From the NCBI GenBank assembly GCA_009763385.1, contig CM019827.1, positions 116,649,204-116,713,203 on the forward strand: a stretch of 64,000 nucleotides of DNA, written 5' to 3'. Below the pieces are notes generated by a model that had not been told where the DNA came from, searched no databases, and saw only the letters and a list, made by a program, of their open reading frames with translations. This stretch comes from Coix lacryma-jobi var. lacryma-jobi. Taxonomy: Eukaryota; Streptophyta; Magnoliopsida; Poales; Poaceae. A program made the position numbers and the translations under genes. Positions 29,792 through 40,969 of this stretch are shown here, in pieces; position 1 is the first letter of the stretch, and each line of letters starts with the position of its first letter.

Positions 29792-30532
29792 CTGCACCTG
29801 ACTGATCTGGCCCAAACCCGATGGCCGGATAGTCCGCCGTTAGAGGGACGGACAGTCCGCCAACGCCTAGTCAACAAAAAAACTGCACGGGTCAAAACCA
29901 AAATCGATTCAATCTCAACCAAATCGAATGGGGCTGCAACCAAACTTCTCCCAAGTGATCTTCTACGTGTTAGGAAGCTAATCCTAGGAAATCATCGCTT
30001 CAAACCAACTCAATCATGAGAAATCCGAAGATCACTAGAAAAGGGGGAAGAACGAAGAACGAACGCAAAAACAACCCGATCTATGTGCTCGTTAGGTTTG
30101 AGAGAAAATCCTTCGGTGGAAAGATGACACTCATGTCCTAGCACATCTTGATTCAAGCGGAATCAAAAACCATTCCTCGGATTGGAAGAAAGAGTCGATT
30201 CACTAGAGGGGGAAAGAGAGAAACATGTAGAACACAACCAAAACGGGAATTCATCTCCAATTTCAGAAAAATCTCCAACGGGGAGACAAAGGGATTACAG
30301 TCCCTTTTCCTTGAATCGAAATACATAGAGGGATTGTAGCACTCTGCGGATCACAAGCAACTACAGACTGGGAAACCTAACAGATGAAAATGAGTCTGCG
30401 AAAATGACAAATGCTTGGATAGAATGAGAGGCGGGGTTGCCTCTCTATTTATACTCCTAACACATTATTCCCCTTCTACCCCTGGATACAAAGAGCGAAT
30501 AGGCTAACCTTAGGGGTATTCCAGTCCAACTC
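29792..30532 (-). repeat. Sire-like copia LTR fragment (copia-3)
   Basis: Related in reverse complement to the copia-2 LTR: the segment around 29980-30020 resembles 50800-50840, and GGACAGTCCGCC motifs lie near 29850. In element sense a TATA-like GAGTATAAATAG lies near 30455. It is truncated on both sides by the Athila-like and RIRE2-like insertions and is probably the oldest layer visible here. A copy is at 41317-42057. Confidence 0.65.
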
Positions 30533-30970
30533 TGTTAGTGACGAACCAGAATGCCCGAGATATCATCCTAAGATGATTACTCAGACCAAGTCCTGGGAAG
30601 TCAAGGAAGATCCAAAGACATGATACAAAGTATACATGGATTAGGACTCTCATTGTAACTTAGTCGAACTACTGAAGGAAGTCTTGTAATTAGAATAGAA
30701 CTCCTCTGTTATAACCGACTAGGACTCGGTACGTGTCGTGCTTCACTCGATTATATAAGGGGAAGCCGGCGCTTACCCCTACCATTGAATCTCAAATCAT
30801 AACACAAGGCACACGCCGTCGCTGGACATAAGGTATTACACTATTTAGCGGCCTGAACCAGTATAAATCGTTGTCCCTGTGTTCGCACCAAGTTCTACGA
30901 ATGTCGATCCCCACCGAACAAATCGTCCCGAGAAACCTCATGGCGAGTTGCCAGTTATTAAACACCGACA
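30533..30970 (+). repeat. 5' LTR of a RIRE2/Dasheng-like element (438 bp)
   Basis: TGTTAGTGACG…CACCGACA, with a TATA box at 30752-30759 (TATATAAG). Once the Tekay-2 insertion is removed it is followed by CTGGCGCGCCAGGTAGGGG (46674 on), the hallmark start of RIRE2-type internal regions. Length and primer region fit that family as I remember it. A second copy at 42058-42495 arose by repair, not transposition. Confidence 0.75.
30752..30759 (+). promoter_or_regulatory. TATA box of the RIRE2-like LTR
   Basis: TATATAAG in TTATATAAGGGGAAG, about 220 bases into a 438-bp LTR. Confidence 0.65.
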
Positions 30971-30971
30971 G

Positions 30972-33900
30972 TGTGACGGAACCTCCTGGATTATTAGGGC
31001 CCACGTGTACTTGTCCTTGTCCTACAGACCTCGGACAAACATACACTGTGCCCAATAGCCCAAAAGACCCACCACGTGTCATCGGGTAACCCGACTCATT
31101 CACGTTTCCTTACACTCCCAGGATCATTGCAAGAGTCATTGCAGTATTACAACATTTCACAAATAATATACATCAGAGAATAAAAGTGCGGAAGTATTAC
31201 ACCATAAGTTTTACAAACCAGTTGTTCAAACTCACGCCATTATTACAAACCAAAGTTTTGAACTTTACCCTAGGTAGTGGGAGTAGCATTAATAAAACCG
31301 TATTTCAAACAAACAACCCCGCCTAAGGGTTGCATTACTCCTCCCCGGACACATCCTCCTCAACGACGGTCACGCAACAAGCCTCGAAGCAAGGCTGCTC
31401 GTGAGCGTCTCCTGCAATAGTGGATTAACAAACCCTGAGTACAAAGGTACTCAACAAGACTGACCCGACAAGAGAAGAGAAGAACAGGTATGCTGGCTTG
31501 GGTAGGCTCAACAGTATTTTTCATTTGCATAAAAGCTTACTAGAGTAATTCTAGATCCAAATTTTACTTATTCATTTGAGTACTTGATAAGAACTGAAAG
31601 TAAATCATTAGAAAGAGAGCATCAATATTCTTTCTTAAACCAAAACCATTTTCATTCTACGGTGCGGGTCGAAAGATTGAGTCTCCTTAACCGAGGAGCA
31701 CGACGATTCGAATCGATTCAACCAGATCTGGGAGTTTTCCACGATCATACGATATATGTAGACCTGTGATCACACATATACCAACCCCAACCTCGGATCC
31801 TCCAAACAAGACCGGGTCCGCGCCACCCGAGAGTACTTGTACACCTCCAATCCGGGACTTCGACCCACGAGGGTAGCTAGTACTCCCGCCATCTCTCCAC
31901 TCCCAGTGCGCGATTGGCCGTTCTCATTTAAGAACCACCAAGGCAGGGCTTACCGTAGCATATGATCGGTACTTCACAGTTTCTCAATCTAGCAGGCCAA
32001 CAACGGTTAACCCTAAACGACACATCCGGGTTACCCTGCATCTAATCCAAGGATCGACGCAGGTGCCCGTCTGGTCTTAACCATCATTCTTTCTCGTTAT
32101 CATTCCAAGACGATAAGTACCAAAACATTTATCGGGAGCGTGAGAAAGCAAGGCTGAGCATTTCTATCCTTTGCATAAAGCAGGTATCAAGGAATGATAT
32201 ATCGATAACAAGGTTGATCATGCATCAACAGGTTTAAAGCATTTATTTGATAAACATTTAATGCATCAGGTTATCGAAAGTAAGTGTAATTGTAAATCCA
32301 AGGAAATGGTTAAATGAACCGGGGCTTGCCTTCGTTGATCGGGAGAGTCTGGAACTCTTGATAACTTGGGTCAACTAGACAATCTGAACTTTCTGGATCA
32401 AACTCGCCTGGACACTCAAACACTTCCGAAGCTACACGATAAAAGAGTATATGCTTAATGAGATGCTCATGTCATGATCATGGTAAGAAGGGAAATTTAC
32501 ACTTGACTTGCAACAATTTGCCCCTACGGTATAGTTGCAAACCAACAAAACTAACTTATAAACATACCTGGTTACAAAGAGTGACTCTTACCTACACCAA
32601 CCAGCAGATCAAGATAATTCACTTATCTTAACCTTTTAAAATTATTCAAAAGAACTTGGGTTTTATGTGTTATAACCTTATATAACCATAAAGAAAGCAA
32701 TTTTTTTTAATTAGCCGAAAATAAGTTGTGCAACTAACTATGTTCAAATTAGTTCAAACTTGGTACATAGATTGGTTATGATTCAAAAAGTGCACAAAAT
32801 AAATTTCAGCATTTTTGGAGTTAAACTTGATTTTATAAAAATCATTGAAGGCTTATTTAAGAATTAAGAGACATAATTTTTACTGTAAAACAAAATACAA
32901 AAACATGTATATATTATATTTTTCATAAAAACTACACATTTCATAGAACATGCACAAAAATTTTCAAAATTTTTGGCTCAACAGATTAATTCATACAAAA
33001 AAATAACAACACTAGCATTACCATGCACATAACAGGAAAAAGATTAAAACGTTTGGAAACACAAAACCCTTAATGGGCCGAAACTGACCCAAACGGCCCA
33101 TCTCCGGCCTACGGCCTCAGACAGCCGGACCCTAGGTGTTAGCGTCCTCTTTCTCCGCTTCGCACCGAGGCCAGCGGATCTCCGTCTCGCCCGAGGCTAG
33201 CTGGTTCTCCGTCTCGCCCGAGGCTAGCAGATCTCCGCCTCCGCCTCGCCCGAGGCCTTCTCCGCCTCGCCCGAGGCTTTCTTCGGCTCGCCCGAGACCT
33301 GCGCCCGGCAGCCTCGACTCCTTCTCCGTTTCGCCCGAGACCTTCTCCGCCTCGCCCGAGACCCTCTCCGGCTCGCCCGAGGCTGGCAGCCAAAAGTTTT
33401 GACCGAACGCGCACCCGCGTTGTCCGGCCTCCAACCTCATCACCGGCGAGGTCTCCGACGACGGTGAGGCCTCCCACAAGCTCGTCTGGATCCCGCGCAT
33501 CACTTCCACTCTTCACTATCCCTAGCACCTCACGGTCTCGTTGAACCTTCAAACTCCCTCCCTCGACCTCTCTCTCTACCCCGACGACGACACAAGCGGA
33601 CGCGGCGGCACGGCGGCGGCACGCCGGCCAACTGGGAGCTCTAACGAGCCAACGAACAAGCGCATCAGCACCAGAGGCTCACCACGACTCTAGTGAGCTA
33701 GGTCTCCGAGGCTGACGTGGCTCCGAACGGTGATGACGACGACGGCGGCGGATCTCAGCGGTGCGGCTCGACGGCGATGACCTGTTCCGGCTGAGACAGA
33801 GAGAGACAAGGTCAACGACCTGGTGCTAGAGCAGCAGCAACAGATAAGGAAGAGAAAACGGGGCTCAGGTGAGGATGATTGGGCTCCGAGCTTGCTGACC

Positions 33901-35141
33901 ACGGTGGTGGTGTCGATGGAGGTGTTCGGGACCGGAGACGAAGACGACGACCACGCCGGGCGGCTGCGGGGGTGAGCGAGGCTGCGACCTAGCTCTACGG
34001 CTCCGCAACGACGAGGCGAACACGGTGACGCGGTTGAACAGAGCGAACGAGCGCTCAGGTGGCCGGCGTAGCTAAGCAGAGGAACGACGGCGACGACGAG
34101 CGAACAGAGGAGAAAGCGAAACACGGAGCTTTCCGTGATATAAGATGGACGAAGGAGAGGGCGGCGGCGTGAAGAACTTGCGCACGCAGCTGCCAAGCAG
34201 CTCGCTGGCGCGACGCATGCGCCCCAGCGCGAGCACGGCCCGAGCGGCGCAGCTCGCTGGCGAGCTCTGGACAGTTCCTCCCCTTTGCACTGTTCCTTGC
34301 TCTCTCCCCCTTTCTGAAAACTTAAAATTACTTTTGAAACCCAAACTGCACTTCAAGTTTTGCCAACATATGAAATGTAGAGTTTGAAAAGTTGTACAAC
34401 TTTGCTTTAACACCCTATGGCTAATTTCAACTGGAAATAAGTCAAACTGACCAAAACAGTTCAAAACCAAATCAAATTGAAAAAATTTGAAAAGGGGACA
34501 GATTTAGGATTTTATATTAGAAGCAAAATTACTTTTGATTTTGCAATAATACTTGAAAAATGGTCAATGTATAAAATGTTCCATTTGAAATTCTCTACAA
34601 CTTTTATGTAAACCTCAAACTCAGATTTCAATTAATTTTTGAAATGTAAGTTTAGAATCAAAAGGGGACCATTTCCACGGTTTGAATAGATTCAAAATTA
34701 CTTGGAATTTTGTACAGAAACATTGAAAACTTTAAATACCAAAGTTGTACCTCTTCTCAAGATCTACCAAAAAGCTTTAGGGTCAGCCCCTAAATATGCA
34801 CAGATTTTGAGTTAACTGGAAAGGGTTAATTAACTTATATAGAAATTAATGATTTTCCCATTTTTAAGCTAAATAAACTTTGTAACCTTTTGAATTGTTA
34901 AACCTGGATTCATGCCTTTATATGACTCTAGTCAAAAGGGAATGAACACAAGTTACTTCATAATGACATTCCAAAATAGGTTTTTGAGCTACCTCACAAG
35001 CAATAACAAAATGCTCACACATTAAGAATTAAACTCATTTTAGTGGATGCATCTCAAGTGAGCTAGCATATGATGCTATGGAATGGAATGCTTATGATGG
35101 CATGACAATATTTTATTCATGTAAACACCTGAGGTGTTACA
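30972..35141 (-). repeat. 3' LTR of Tekay-2 (4170 bp)
   Basis: + strand TGTGACGGAACC…GGTGTTACA. Aligns with 42497-46668 without indels in the first 1.4 kb and with scattered differences afterwards. The GC-rich block at 33150-33400 repeats CTCGCCCGAG. Open frames inside (for example 33690-34196) occur in both LTRs but match no family and are not called. Confidence 0.92.
33160..33395. repeat. CTCGCCCGAG repeat block in Tekay-2 LTR
   Basis: About ten irregularly spaced copies of TCTCCG(N)CTCGCCCGAG(G/A)C, each a small palindrome CTCG-CC-CGAG. It is present at the matching place in the other LTR (44686-44921). The Tekay-1 LTR has the same core in its 43-bp repeats. Confidence 0.75.
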
Positions 35142-35274
35142 TCCTTTCCCCCTAAAGGAAATCTCGACCCGAGATTTCACCACAAACTAATCTAACTACT
35201 AAAGTTGTGGGGTACGGGGATAAAGATTACAAACTTTTCACAAAACTAGGAACAGGTTCTACTGTCAACCTCTT

Positions 35275-37014
35275 TCACTGCCCTGACTGTATGGTCGCAT
35301 AAAACTCAGGAAACTGTTCTATCAGAAATTCCTCGGTTTCCCAAGTTGCTTCCTCCTCAGAATGCTGACTCCATTGAACTTTATAGAACATGTGAGTGTG
35401 TCGTCGAGTTACTCTATCTCGCTGATCAAGAATTTTGATGGGACATTCTGAGTATGTCATATCAGGCTCAAGTTGTACCCCTTCAACATCAACCACTTGG
35501 TCAGGAACTCGTAGACACTTCTTCAGCTGAGAGATGTGAAACACATTATGAACCTCTGATAGATGAGCTGGTAGTGGAATACGGTATGCCACTTTACCAC
35601 ATTTAGCCAGGATTTGAAATGGCCCAATGTAACGAGGAGCAAGTTTTCCTTTGACCCCGAAACGATAAACACCCTTGATGGGTGACACCTTTAGATACAC
35701 AAACTCTCCTTGGGCAAACGTCAAAGGTCTACGCCTTTTGTCTGCATAGCTTTTCTGTCGAGATTGTGCTATTTTCATATTCCTTTGTATGAGTTTGACT
35801 TTCTGTTCAGTCTCTTGAACTAGATTGACACCAAAGAACCATCTTTCACCAGGCTCGGACCAATGTAAAGGAGTCCGACATCTTCTGCCATATAAAGCTT
35901 CAAATGGTGCCATACGGATACTCTCTTGGTAACTATTATTGTATGAGAACTCTGCTAATGGTAAGCACTCATCCCACTTAAACGGAAAGTTAAGAGCACA
36001 CGCCCTGAGCATATCCTCTAAAATCTGATTTACTCTTTCAGTCTGACCATCCGTTTGTGGGTGGTAAGCTGTACCGTGTAAGAGTTTAGTGCCCAGAGAC
36101 TCATGTAGACTTTCCCAGAATTTTGAAACAAACTGAGTACCCCTATCTGAGATAATAGTCTTAGGAACTCCATGCAGACTCATAATCCTCTGAAGGTATA
36201 TCTTGGCATAAGTGGACGCTGAGTAGATGGTCTTGACTGGTATGAAATGTGAAACCTTGGTTAGACGATCTACTATAACCCAAATAGAATCGTATCCTTT
36301 GGATGTTCTTGGTAACCCAACAATAAAGTCCATACTGATGTCCTCCCATTTCCACGTAGGAATTGACAATGGCTGCAGTTCACCAGCTGACTTAAGATGA
36401 ATGGCTTTGACTTTTTGACAAGTATCACATCTGGCTACATACCTTGCAATCTCGATTTTCATCTTAGTCCACCAGAATCTTTGCCTAAGATCCTGGTACA
36501 TTTTTGTACTTCCTGGATGAATCGCAAACGGGGTAAGATGAGCTTCATCTAGAATCTGCTTCCTCAATTCAGGATTCTTCGGAATGACCAGTCTGTCTTT
36601 GAACCAGACCACTTCTGCTTCATCGACTCGGAAACACGAAGTTTTGTCTGCTTTGACTTTCTCTTTGAGGTCAACAATACCTTTGTTTTCTTTCTGAGCA
36701 GCTACAATCTGGTCTTTGATAGATGATTGAACTGATATATTAGACAAACTGCCCTGAGTGATCATCTGAATACCCAGTTTTTCTAACTCGGAACAGAGAG
36801 TAAGATCTATTGGTCTGACAGTGATACAGTTGCAACGAACCTTCCTACTAAGAGCATCAGCCACCACATTTGCTTTTCCGGGATGGTAATGCACCTCCAG
36901 ATCATAGTCCTTGATTAACTCTAACCACCTCCGTTGCCTCATATTTAACTCTGACTGAGTGAATATATATTTCAAACTCTTGTGGTCGGTGTATATGTGA
37001 CATGTGTTGCCCAA
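35275..37014 (-). CDS. Tekay-2 Pol, C-terminal part: RNase H end, integrase, chromodomain
   Basis: 579 codons in the same frame as 37027-39228, separated by a TGA at 37027-37029. It shows the RNase H end (YTDHKSLKYIFTQ), an integrase zinc region (H-x-H…CDTCQKVK), and the catalytic core with MDFIVGLPR, SDRGTQFVS and YHPQTDGQTERVNQ. The GPY/F module (APRYIGPFQI) follows. A chromodomain from about residue 515 contains KILDQRDR, YKVQW and EEATWE. Chromodomains of this kind bind methylated H3 and steer integration to heterochromatin in chromoviruses. Confidence 0.9.
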   Translation of the reverse strand: MGNTCHIYTDHKSLKYIFTQSELNMRQRRWLELIKDYDLEVHYHPGKANVVADALSRKVRCNCITVRPIDLTLCSELEKLGIQMITQGSLSNISVQSSIKDQIVAAQKENKGIVDLKEKVKADKTSCFRVDEAEVVWFKDRLVIPKNPELRKQILDEAHLTPFAIHPGSTKMYQDLRQRFWWTKMKIEIARYVARCDTCQKVKAIHLKSAGELQPLSIPTWKWEDISMDFIVGLPRTSKGYDSIWVIVDRLTKVSHFIPVKTIYSASTYAKIYLQRIMSLHGVPKTIISDRGTQFVSKFWESLHESLGTKLLHGTAYHPQTDGQTERVNQILEDMLRACALNFPFKWDECLPLAEFSYNNSYQESIRMAPFEALYGRRCRTPLHWSEPGERWFFGVNLVQETEQKVKLIQRNMKIAQSRQKSYADKRRRPLTFAQGEFVYLKVSPIKGVYRFGVKGKLAPRYIGPFQILAKCGKVAYRIPLPAHLSEVHNVFHISQLKKCLRVPDQVVDVEGVQLEPDMTYSECPIKILDQRDRVTRRHTHMFYKVQWSQHSEEEATWETEEFLIEQFPEFYATIQSGQ

Positions 37015-37026
37015 AAGGTAATGACG

Positions 37027-39228
37027 TCAAATCTTTAAGGCGTGAACAACTGCTGCTAACTCTAAGTCATGAGTTGGATAATGTTCTTCATGACGTTTCA
37101 ACTGTCTGGATGCATAAGCTATCACTCTGCCCTCTTGCATCAAAACACAACCAATCCCGATACCAGAAGCATCACAGTACACATCAAACGGCTTCTCAAT
37201 ATTGGGTTGGGCTAAGACGGGAGCTGTAGTTAAGAATTCCTTTAGCTTCTGAAAAGCTTTTTCACATTTATCCGACCAAACAAACTTGACGTCATTCTTT
37301 AACAACTGAGTTATAGGTTTGGCAACTTTGGAGAAGTCTGGAATAAACCTGCGGTAATAACCTGCCATACCCAGAAAACTGCGAACTTGATGAACAGTTC
37401 TGGGAGATTCCCATTCAAGAATTTCTTGCACCTTGCCTGGATCCACAGCTACACCTTCAGCCGATAACACATGACCCAGAAATGGAACTTTGTCTAACCA
37501 GAACTCACATTTACTGAACTTTGCATAAAGCTGATGGTCTCTCAGACGACCCAACACTACCCTGAGGTGTTCAGCATGTTCTGGTAGAGTCTTGGAATAT
37601 ATCAGAATGTCATCAATGAATACTACCACAAACTTGTCTAGCTCAGGCATGAATACTGAATTCATCAGGTACATGAAGTGAGCTGGAGCATTGGTCAACC
37701 CAAAGGACATGACCAAATACTCATATAGGCCATATCTGGTGGTGAAAGCAGTTTTAGCAACATCTTCAGGCCTTATCTTTATCTGGTGATACCCAGATCT
37801 CAGATCTATCTTGGAAAATACCTTAGCGCCCGCGAGTTGATCAAACAGAAGATCAATCCGCGGCAAAGGGTACTTATTCTTTACTGTCACTTCATTAAGT
37901 GGACGATAGTCCACACATAGCCTCAATGTTTGGTCTTTCTTTTTGACAAACAAAGCAGGACAGCCCCATGGTGATGAACTAGGTCTGACATAACCTTTAT
38001 CAAGCAGTTCTTGCAACTGAACTTTTAATTCGGCCAATTCCTTAGGTGGCATTCTATAGGCTCGTCGAGATATTGGTGCTGTTCCGGGTTTTAGCTCTAT
38101 ACTGAACTCAACATCCCGGTCTGGTGGTAACCCTGGCAAGTCTTCAGGAAACACATCCGGAAACTCACAGACTACTGGAATATCTTGAATTTCTTTAACA
38201 GCGGTTGCACAGACACTGCCGCACATCTGGTCAACGGTTTTCTTGGGAATTGGAAGTTGAATGAAAAGCTCAGAAGTACTATTAGGTATGATCAACCTGA
38301 CTGTTCTATGTAAGGCATCTAATACTGCCTTCTGCTGGTACATCCAGTTCATTCCTAGGATCACATCTATATCCTGATCCTTGATTACTATCATACTAGT
38401 GGGATAAGTATGCCCGGCAAAATCTACGGGCACCTGATGCACCACTTCCTTTGTATATAAACGACCTCCCGGTGTGTGTATAAGGAAATTTTCCTTTGCT
38501 TCCCCAATAGGTATATGATACTTTTCAACAAAACTCTTACTGATAAAGGTATGCGATGCACCCGAATCAAATAATAATACGGCAGGATGGTGAGCAACTG
38601 AAAACATACCCATCATGACGGGTTCCCCTTTAGGAATATCTGCCGCTTGTGCATAATATACCCGGCCAGTCTTCAGGACGGTCTTATTCTTCTGATTATT
38701 ATTGTGGCCTTGATTCTGCTGTGGCGGTTGCTGTGGTCGCTGCTGGGAATTCTGACCACTTTGCCCTTGTGGAGTATTTGAAATGCTCTTCCTGGGATAC
38801 GGGCAATTACGGGAGAAATGGCCCGGCTTTCCACAGTTATAGCAGGGGTAATTATGATTCTGGGGAGTCTGGGTTCGAATGCCAGGGGCATTCGGTTGTC
38901 GTGGATAATTAGAGTTTACAACAGTTTTGGCAGATGACTGCTGTGAGCTAGTTTGTTGTTGCTGGGGTGGACGGTACGGTGGACGGTTAAGCTGGACTGG
39001 ATGGTATACGATACGCTGGCGCTTCTTATTGCCACCAAACGATCCAGTGGAACTCCCACCCTTCCTCTTTTTAGGTTCGAGATGCTTGAAATGCTTCTCT
39101 TCTGCAGATATAGCTTTATTCACCGCATCATTGAAGGAAATATTATCATCACACATTGCCAGCATCTTCTGCATCCTCGTATTCAGCCCCCTCATGAAGC
39201 TACTGCGCTTCTTTTCATCGGTGTTCAC
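37027..39228 (-). pseudogene. Tekay-2 Gag C-terminus, protease, RT and RNase H
   Basis: 733 codons open between two in-frame stops. Zinc knuckle C-x2-C-x4-H-x4-C at residues 129-142 (CYNCGKPGHFSRNC). Protease active site DSGAS at 221. RT with PLPRIDLLFDQL, SKIDLRSGYHQ and the catalytic FIDDI near residue 540. The RNase H start is FDVYCDASG. The frame continues unbroken from gag (stop TAG at 39244-39246) and into integrase (stop TGA at 37027-37029). Apart from those two codons the polyprotein looks complete. Confidence 0.85.
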
Positions 39229-39243
39229 ATGATCTAAAGCATA

Positions 39244-39810
39244 CTAGGATAGATGATTAAACTTGCCAATATACTGCTGTACTGGCTGATCCCCCTGCCT
39301 GAGGGCTAAGAACTCTTCAGTTTTCATCCGCATCACACCCGCTGGAATGTAGTGAGCTTTGAAGGCTCTCGAAAACTCATCCCAGGTAACGCGGTGTCCT
39401 GGAGCTTGGGCAGCTTCAAAATTTGCCCACCAAGTTCCCGCAGCTCCCCTCAACTGTTGGGCTGCGAAAGCTGGCTTCTGTGTTTCGGTACAGTGAATTA
39501 GCTCAAACTTCTGATTCATAGTGCGGAGCCAATCTGCAGCTTCTAAAGGCTCCTCAGCCTTAATGAATACTGGTGGCCTGGTCTCTGTGAAGTCTTGATA
39601 AGTACTTTCCTGGGCCTGATGATGATGTCGGCCACGCTGTCCATATGGGGCATTCTGAACAAGGCCCTGCAGCAGACGTGCATTGTCTGTTGTGGCACGC
39701 ATAAGTGCAGCAATAGCGTCTGCCAGCGTTGGTGGAACTGGGGGTGCATTGGGAACACCCTCCCCATCCTGAGACGAACCAGTCCCATCAGCGGCACGGG
39801 TACGAGGCAT
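39244..39810 (-). pseudogene. gag: Tekay-2 Gag, N-terminal part
   Basis: Starts MPRTRAADGTGSS at 39810, 205 bases downstream of the ORF0 stop. The gag domain shows ADWLRTMNQKF, AAGTWWANFE and WDEFSRAFKAHYIP (about residues 80-170). A TAG at 39244-39246 interrupts the gag domain, which continues in the same frame after the stop. The stop would truncate the particle protein. Confidence 0.85.
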
Positions 39811-40014
39811 CTGCTCATAAACAAACCAAACTTTATTGATCTCTGGTTTATGATACAAAAACAACAACTGCTTACATACTCATGTTACATTATTCATGCA
39901 TAACAGAACTGATACATGATTCAACTAGCTTAAGATCATGTTAAACTAGACTATTACACAGCCCTTACCCCCTAGGGTTAAAGATCCACGCCTGACATTC
40001 TAATGGGAGACGAT

Positions 40015-40563
40015 TCACTCGTCACCCTCACTCTCACTATCGCTGTCATCAGCAGACTCAACCACATCAGGATCTTCCTCACTCTGCCCTTCTACCTCTC
40101 CATCATCAATGATTGTACCCATCTCATCTTCAGCTGCATCTTGAGGTGGAGGTGGATGGAGTTGATCATACAGCACATGGACTTCCTCATGTAACTGGTC
40201 ATTGAATACTTCTATATCCGTCACATATGCCTCCAACTCATGCAGACGGGCTATCGCGGCATCTTCTCGCTGCCAGGCAGTGTTCCGTTCTTCAAGCATC
40301 TTAGTCATGAGCTTTTCTGCATTGACTACGCTTCTGTTGGCCCCCTCCAGCTTGAGTTTCATGCCTCCAGCTTTGGCAAGTGCTAAACTCTTCTCCCGAG
40401 AGGTGGTAGCCAACTGAGATTTCAACTCATGAACCTCTGCCCGCAAGTCCTCATTGATCTCATGACTCCCGCTGGACTCCTCCTCCTTGCGGGATGTGAG
40501 TTGGTGCATGGGTACACCATGAGGACCTGTACTCTTGCGAGGTTTTTCCTTACCGCGTGGCAT
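40015..40563 (-). CDS. ORF0 of Tekay-2
   Basis: 182 codons, intact, starting at 40563 between leader and gag. The N-terminus MPRGKEKPRKSTGPHG keeps Lys at the H3 K4 position and R-K-S-T-G at positions 8-12 of H3 without a gap. Residues about 35-130 form a coiled coil. The segment FNDQLHEEVH matches YNDRLHEEIH of the Tekay-1 ORF0, showing common descent. The final 35 residues are acidic with Ser/Asp/Glu runs. It lacks the folded domain present in the Tekay-1 protein. Function unknown. Confidence 0.75.
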   Translation of the reverse strand: MPRGKEKPRKSTGPHGVPMHQLTSRKEEESSGSHEINEDLRAEVHELKSQLATTSREKSLALAKAGGMKLKLEGANRSVVNAEKLMTKMLEERNTAWQREDAAIARLHELEAYVTDIEVFNDQLHEEVHVLYDQLHPPPPQDAAEDEMGTIIDDGEVEGQSEEDPDVVESADDSDSESEGDE

Positions 40564-40954
40564 CCTAGTGAGATAAGATTTTGAATTAGGCAGATAAAGG
40601 AAAATACTTTTTGGATAGCAAGAAAGGATTGGATTCTAACCCTTACCCTACTATACCATATACCACAAGTTGATTAAGCATGATGCATGAAGCGTACTTA
40701 CGCATAAAGCATATAAAATTTAAATTATACTCCTTTATATATAGGAGTAAAAATTTAACAACAATTTCAAGTTAAGGCTTAACTTAACATGCTGCTCCAC
40801 TTAACAATCTACGGTCTACTATTTAAGACAGAACATAGATCGAATAGCATGAACAAGGTAAGTCAAAAGAATTTTGGATCAAACAAGATTCAAATAGTTT
40901 TGACTCAAATCATTTTGAAGTTTTGCAACAACACCACAAGACTGCTGCAATGAT
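40564..40954 (-). other. Leader of Tekay-2
   Basis: About 390 AT-rich bases between primer site and ORF0; no gene or structure that I can support. Confidence 0.6.
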
Positions 40955-40967
40955 CGCTCTGATACCA
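40955..40967 (-). other. Primer-binding site of Tekay-2
   Basis: Minus strand TGGTATCAGAGCG two bases after the LTR terminus at 40970, complementary to initiator tRNA-Met. Confidence 0.9.
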
Positions 40968-40969
40968 GT

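Noticed and set aside
30979..31110. Possible small gene on either strand at the start of the Tekay-2 LTR (repeated at 42317-42628)
   Set aside because: Falls across the junction of the RIRE2-like LTR and the Tekay LTR; the frame is a product of the insertion.
33690..34196. 168-codon minus-strand frame in the Tekay-2 LTR, present also at 45216-45722
   Set aside because: Both copies are LTRs of one element, so agreement reflects recent common origin. Composition is Ser/Arg/Ala-rich from GC-rich DNA and no domain is visible.
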